Assembly (NCBI GenBank): GCA_013112575.1
Contig: JABFGG010000011.1
Location: 55,500-119,499, forward strand
Direction: 5' to 3'
Source: Chloroflexota bacterium
Lineage (GTDB): Bacteria > Chloroflexota > Anaerolineae > Anaerolineales > UBA11579
DNA: 64,000 nucleotides
The notes beneath the pieces were generated by a model. It saw only the letters and a program-made list of their open reading frames with translations, was not told the DNA's origin and made no database searches. Positions 60,842 to 64,000 of the stretch are shown here, in pieces; within the stretch, counting starts at the first letter, position 1; each line of letters begins with the position of its first letter. The translations under genes and the position numbers were made by a program.

Positions 60842-60859
60842 GGTGGATAACACGGATGA

Positions 60860-61045
60860 CTAAATCTTCTTAACGCGGTCCATGATGCGGTTGACAACAT
60901 CGGACGAGACGTCGTCTAAGTCCGTATGTTTCGCCGGGGTCTTGTTCGTGTCGGATTTGCGCTTGCGCGGTTTACGTTTTTCTAGGCGTAACTGCTCCAA
61001 CAATAAGGTGTCGGCTTCGTATTTACGCTTTTTGGGTTCAGGCAT
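60860..61045 (-). CDS. small basic protein between murC and murB
   Basis: A 61-residue, highly basic and acidic protein (MPEPKKRKYEADTLLLEQL and LEKRKPRKRKSDTNKTP), with a Lys/Arg-rich core and a C-terminal amphipathic segment SSDVVNRIMDRVKKI. It overlaps the end of murC by 8 bases and is followed by murB 18-19 bases later, so it is probably translated. I do not recognise it. It could bind nucleic acid or membrane phosphates; conservation in relatives would decide whether it is real. Confidence 0.5.
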   Translation of the reverse strand: MPEPKKRKYEADTLLLEQLRLEKRKPRKRKSDTNKTPAKHTDLDDVSSDVVNRIMDRVKKI

Positions 61046-62420
61046 GGGCTGTCTCCTTCGCTCTCAGAACGTCCAATGCCTGCGGGTTTATGGCAACGGC
61101 GTCTCCTGCCGAGAAGACGATAACAACGTCGCCTGTGTCAACCTGGTGGGTAAGCAGGTCAACAGCGTCTTGTAATGTGGGGGTGTGGTGGATCTGTTTG
61201 TGCCGGATACTGCTCAAAACTGCCTGGAAATCAAAGCCCTGGGGCTGGCGCTCGCGGGCTGCATAGATATCGGTAACCACCAACCTATCAGCCACATCGA
61301 ATGCCTCGGTGAATTCTGCCAAAAGGGTTTGGGTGCGGGAGTAAGTGTGGGGCTGCCAAACGGCCCAAATGCGCTGTTCAGGGTAACGGTCACGGGCTGC
61401 GCTGAGAGTGGTCTGGATCTCGGTCGGGTGGTGGCCGTAATCATCAATGAAGGTGATACCATGAACCTCGCCTGCAATCTGGAAGCGTCGCCCTGCACCA
61501 CGAAAGGTGGCCAGGGCAAAAGCAGCCTCAGGAACATTGAGGTCACGCAAATCGGCGACGGCGAGGGCTGCCAGAGCGTTGAGGACGTTATGACGCCCGG
61601 GTATCTCCAGAGTGACGTATGCTAACTGGCTTTCGCCTTTGTATACGTAGAATGAATAACCACTGCCAGGATGCGAGCGTAGATCGCGTGCCTGATAATC
61701 ATCCTCCGGCCCCAGGCCATAAGTCAACTTATGAATACCCTTTCCGTCAGCGTAACGCAGCAAGTCTTTAGCGCCATCATCATCAGCGGCAACCAATAAA
61801 GTACCGCCCGTTTCAATACCATCAACAAAGCCCTGAAAAGCTTCAACAAAACTCGCTTCCGTTGGAAACATGTCAGGGTGATCGTGTTCAACATTGGTGA
61901 CGATTGCGATGCGAGGGGCAAGGCCGTGGAACATGTAGTCATATTCATCGGCCTCTATGACAAATAAGTGGCCGTTGCCAGCCGCAGCGTTGACACCAAG
62001 GTTTTCAACATCACCGCCCACAATGAAGCCTGGCTGCTGGTTAAGAGCAGTAAGCATCCAGGCCAGCATCGAAGTTGTAGTCGTCTTCCCATGTGAACCG
62101 GCTACAGCAATGGTGAAAGTATCTTCAAGAAACCCTGGAAGATACTCTGAGCGCTTGAGGACAGGGATACCAGCTTCACGAGCGGCAACAACCTCAACGT
62201 TGTCATCGGGGACAGCAGAAGAGCGCACAACGGTCTTGGCATCCTCAACCTGCTGGGCAAGGTGGCCTTCATAAACCACTGCACCCGCTTTTTGCAGCTC
62301 AATCGCCTGAGGAGAAAGTTCCCGGTCTGAACCGCTAACAGTCATGCCGCGTTCAAGTAATACTCGGGCAATGGCCGATATACCTGTGCCACCAATACCG
62401 ATAAAATGCACATCGGCCAT
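61038..62420 (-). CDS. murC: UDP-N-acetylmuramate-L-alanine ligase
   Basis: A 460-residue MurC. ATG 62420 overlaps the stop of the upstream membrane gene by one base (TAATG); a start at 62492 lies inside that gene and is rejected. N-terminal ADVHFIGIGGTGISAIARVLLERGMTVSGSD is the UDP-binding domain, AGSHGKTTTTSMLAWML the ATP loop, VTNVEHDHPDMFPTEASF and GRHNVLNALAAL the central domain, and FIDDYGHHPTEIQTTL, IWAVWQPHTYSRT the C-terminal domain. It adds L-alanine to UDP-MurNAc. Length typical. Confidence 0.97.
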   Translation of the reverse strand: MADVHFIGIGGTGISAIARVLLERGMTVSGSDRELSPQAIELQKAGAVVYEGHLAQQVEDAKTVVRSSAVPDDNVEVVAAREAGIPVLKRSEYLPGFLEDTFTIAVAGSHGKTTTTSMLAWMLTALNQQPGFIVGGDVENLGVNAAAGNGHLFVIEADEYDYMFHGLAPRIAIVTNVEHDHPDMFPTEASFVEAFQGFVDGIETGGTLLVAADDDGAKDLLRYADGKGIHKLTYGLGPEDDYQARDLRSHPGSGYSFYVYKGESQLAYVTLEIPGRHNVLNALAALAVADLRDLNVPEAAFALATFRGAGRRFQIAGEVHGITFIDDYGHHPTEIQTTLSAARDRYPEQRIWAVWQPHTYSRTQTLLAEFTEAFDVADRLVVTDIYAARERQPQGFDFQAVLSSIRHKQIHHTPTLQDAVDLLTHQVDTGDVVIVFSAGDAVAINPQALDVLRAKETAHA

Positions 62421-62944
62421 TAGATAAACACCGCTACGATGAATACGGCCAAGATTGCCAAAATTACGTACAGGGGTGTGCCAGCCATCCAATCGGGTGG
62501 CAAAGGGAAGGTTACAAGGAAGGGATCCTCAGCCAATGGAGCAATGATGAATTCCAATTCAGGGAAGTAATTGGCCCTGGCTAAGAACGACCATATGGAA
62601 CCAACGACCAGATAAGCGTTGACTCCCCCAAATATGGCACCCAACACAGCTTCGGTAAGGCGCTCACGCGTAGTTTTTTGGGCAATAAAGCCAAAACGCG
62701 GAGATTGGTAGCCAAAGAATGCCATCAGGATAATGACAGCAGACAGGAACCAAAAGCTGTTCTCGGCACCGGACTGTGTGGAGGGGTCAAACAAACCATC
62801 GATGAATCCCCTAAAAATATCGATGATGAACAAGGACAAGACACCACTAAAGGTCACGAGCACTTCTTTGGCCCAGCCGCGCATAATGCCAATGAGGCCG
62901 AAGAGAGTGATAAACAACCAGAAGATTACGGAAATGCTAATCAT
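62420..62944 (-). CDS. CvpA-like membrane protein in the mur cluster
   Basis: A 174-residue protein with four or five membrane helices (about 4-20, 27-45, 62-78, 98-120 and 155-174). ISVIFWLFITLFGLIGIMRGWAKEVLVTFSGVLSLFI resembles the CvpA start, where the RGxxKEV region is typical. Family members act in envelope integrity, but the exact function is unknown. It is coupled to murC by the one-base overlap and lies 8 bases after murG. Confidence 0.75.
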   Translation of the reverse strand: MISISVIFWLFITLFGLIGIMRGWAKEVLVTFSGVLSLFIIDIFRGFIDGLFDPSTQSGAENSFWFLSAVIILMAFFGYQSPRFGFIAQKTTRERLTEAVLGAIFGGVNAYLVVGSIWSFLARANYFPELEFIIAPLAEDPFLVTFPLPPDWMAGTPLYVILAILAVFIVAVFI

Positions 62945-62952
62945 ATTGGGAC

Positions 62953-64000
62953 CTAGACAGCGACCATCTCCTTGAGGACGGAAGCGATGTTGTGGGCGGC
63001 ATCGGGTACAGCTAAATCGCGCATAGCAGCGGACATTTGACGAAGCCGTACTTGATCCTGAATCAATTCAAGGACCAGTGATTGCAACTCTGTGGTCAAA
63101 TTCTCGTCGCGCAGCATCAGGGCGGCATCGTTTTCAACCAGATACTCAGCGTTGATGCGCTGATAACGCCAGGCATAGGGATAAGGCACTAATACGGCTG
63201 GCAGACCAAAAAGGGGAAACTCACCTAACGTAGAGGCACCGGCACGTGAGACAACCAGATCAGCGGCGGCCATAGTTGCGCCCATTTCTTCGTGAAGGTA
63301 AGGGTAGGCTCGGTACCGGTCGGCCAATTCCTTAGGCAAGGTATCGGCAGCCTTCTCTACTTCGGGCCAGGTCAAGGTTCCACTGATGTGGATAATCTGC
63401 ATTTCTGCCAATAAGGTCTCTAATGATGCCATGACTGCACGATTGATCGAACGAGCACCCTTGCTGCCACCAAAAACCAGTAAAGTGGGCAAATCGCTGG
63501 AGAGCTTAAACGCGCTCAAAGCTTGATCTTTATCGCTTTGGGTGAGTTCAGCACGTGTTGGGTATCCAGTCACAGTCAATTTGTTCACTTGCTTTTCAAA
63601 ATATTGCACAGCCGTTTTGGTGGTCACTGCAATGCGGTCGGCAAAACGCGAAACCAGTTTGAGGGCCAACCCTGGCTCGATGTCCGGGACGTAGACCAGT
63701 GTAGGCAACTTGCGGCCAGCCAGACCAGCCGGAACAGCTACAAAACCGCCTGTGAAGAACAAAGCATCGGGCTTGAACTCGAGAATGATGCGGCGTGCCC
63801 CAAAATAACCTTGCAACAGCTTCAAGAGGTTGCCGGGTAAGGCGCGCAGGCCTACGCCGTGTAAACCGGCGGCAGGGACAGTGGTAAAGGGGATAGCAGC
63901 GCGGGCCACTAATTCAGCCTCCATGCCGCCTTCGCCTCCTAACCACAATACCTCAACCTCCTCGCCGGGAGCTTGCCCTGCGTGCAGGGCTTGCAGCACG
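62953..64000 (-). CDS. murG: MurG glycosyltransferase, 5' end off the window
   Basis: The visible 348 residues are a MurG, the GT-B enzyme that adds GlcNAc to lipid I. The start and the first domain loop (GGGTGGHxxPA) lie beyond 64000; the first visible residues read VLQALHAG. Motifs: VLWLGGEGGMEAELV, DALFFTGGFVAVPAGLAG, LLVFGGSKGARSINRAVM, and SRAGASTLGEFPLFGLPAVLVPYPYAWRYQRINAEYL (UDP-GlcNAc site). It is followed after 8 bases by the CvpA-like gene. Confidence 0.96.
   Translation of the reverse strand, partial: VLQALHAGQAPGEEVEVLWLGGEGGMEAELVARAAIPFTTVPAAGLHGVGLRALPGNLLKLLQGYFGARRIILEFKPDALFFTGGFVAVPAGLAGRKLPTLVYVPDIEPGLALKLVSRFADRIAVTTKTAVQYFEKQVNKLTVTGYPTRAELTQSDKDQALSAFKLSSDLPTLLVFGGSKGARSINRAVMASLETLLAEMQIIHISGTLTWPEVEKAADTLPKELADRYRAYPYLHEEMGATMAAADLVVSRAGASTLGEFPLFGLPAVLVPYPYAWRYQRINAEYLVENDAALMLRDENLTTELQSLVLELIQDQVRLRQMSAAMRDLAVPDAAHNIASVLKEMVAV

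Noticed and set aside
1..64000. tRNA, rRNA or tmRNA genes
   Set aside because: I looked for T-arm and anticodon-arm patterns and for rRNA signatures on both strands and saw none that held up.

Overview
The window looks like a chromosomal piece of a Chloroflexota bacterium, most likely of Anaerolineae type. This is inferred from the gene mix: coenzyme F420 biosynthesis and F420-using enzymes, a B12-dependent class II ribonucleotide reductase, secreted proteins with NBR1-like Ig domains, lipoproteins with Thr/Pro-rich linkers, and REP-like palindromes. No rRNA, tRNA or CRISPR array was seen, so the placement rests on gene content only.

Layout. (1) 1-5131 is accessory DNA. It holds an AT-rich unknown gene, a small ORF coupled to a filamentous-phage gene II/X-type rolling-circle initiator, a membrane protein, a 0.4 kb dyad-rich non-coding segment, and a large serine recombinase whose C-terminus continues into a fragment of a REP-associated tyrosine transposase (RAYT). 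(2) 5145-11467 carries a TetR/hydrolase pair with a clear operator, a secreted Ig-like protein, an SDR, an acetyltransferase and a metallo-beta-lactamase-fold hydrolase. (3) 11616-23455 is one long leftward gene series of about 12 kb. It combines F420 genes (npdG, cofE, cofD, cofC, a stand-alone FbiB-C-like reductase, PPOX and LLM enzymes) with ssnA and a two-gene molybdenum hydroxylase of the XdhD/YgfM type. One four-helix-bundle gene in this series has an amber codon. (4) 23783-37038 has two related lipoproteins, a MerR/effector pair, an M20 dipeptidase, a DUF1385 protein, glutamine synthetase, a phosphodiester glycosidase-type lipoprotein, and a hydrolase/acyl-CoA ligase fusion followed by a second hydrolase. 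(5) 37105-39048 is a solitary AT-rich OLD-family nuclease, a probable phage-defence gene. Next to it is a paralogue of the Ig-like protein in region 2, with the same leader. (6) 40772-51513 is mixed metabolism: GH13 amylase, DapA-like aldolase, lipoate ligase, dodecin, SDR, methyltransferase, patatin, YegP and a deoxynucleoside kinase. (7) 51570-64000 is core: nrdR and nrdJ with candidate NrdR boxes, then a division and cell-wall (dcw) cluster reading leftward, murG, a CvpA-like gene, murC, a small basic ORF, murB, ddl, ftsQ, ftsA and ftsZ. murG runs off the right edge.

How the parts work together. Region 3 makes F420 from FO (FO synthase is not in the window), recycles it with NpdG, and encodes likely F420 users beside a molybdenum hydroxylase and an amidohydrolase. 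This suggests a nitrogen-heterocycle or redox catabolic unit tied to F420. Region 7 joins deoxynucleotide supply to septation and peptidoglycan synthesis. The most unusual points are the recombinase-RAYT fusion, the replication/recombination element around it, the joint F420 and selenium-type molybdenum hydroxylase operon, and the duplicated Ig-like secreted proteins with a threefold cysteine-pair repeat and a conserved leader.
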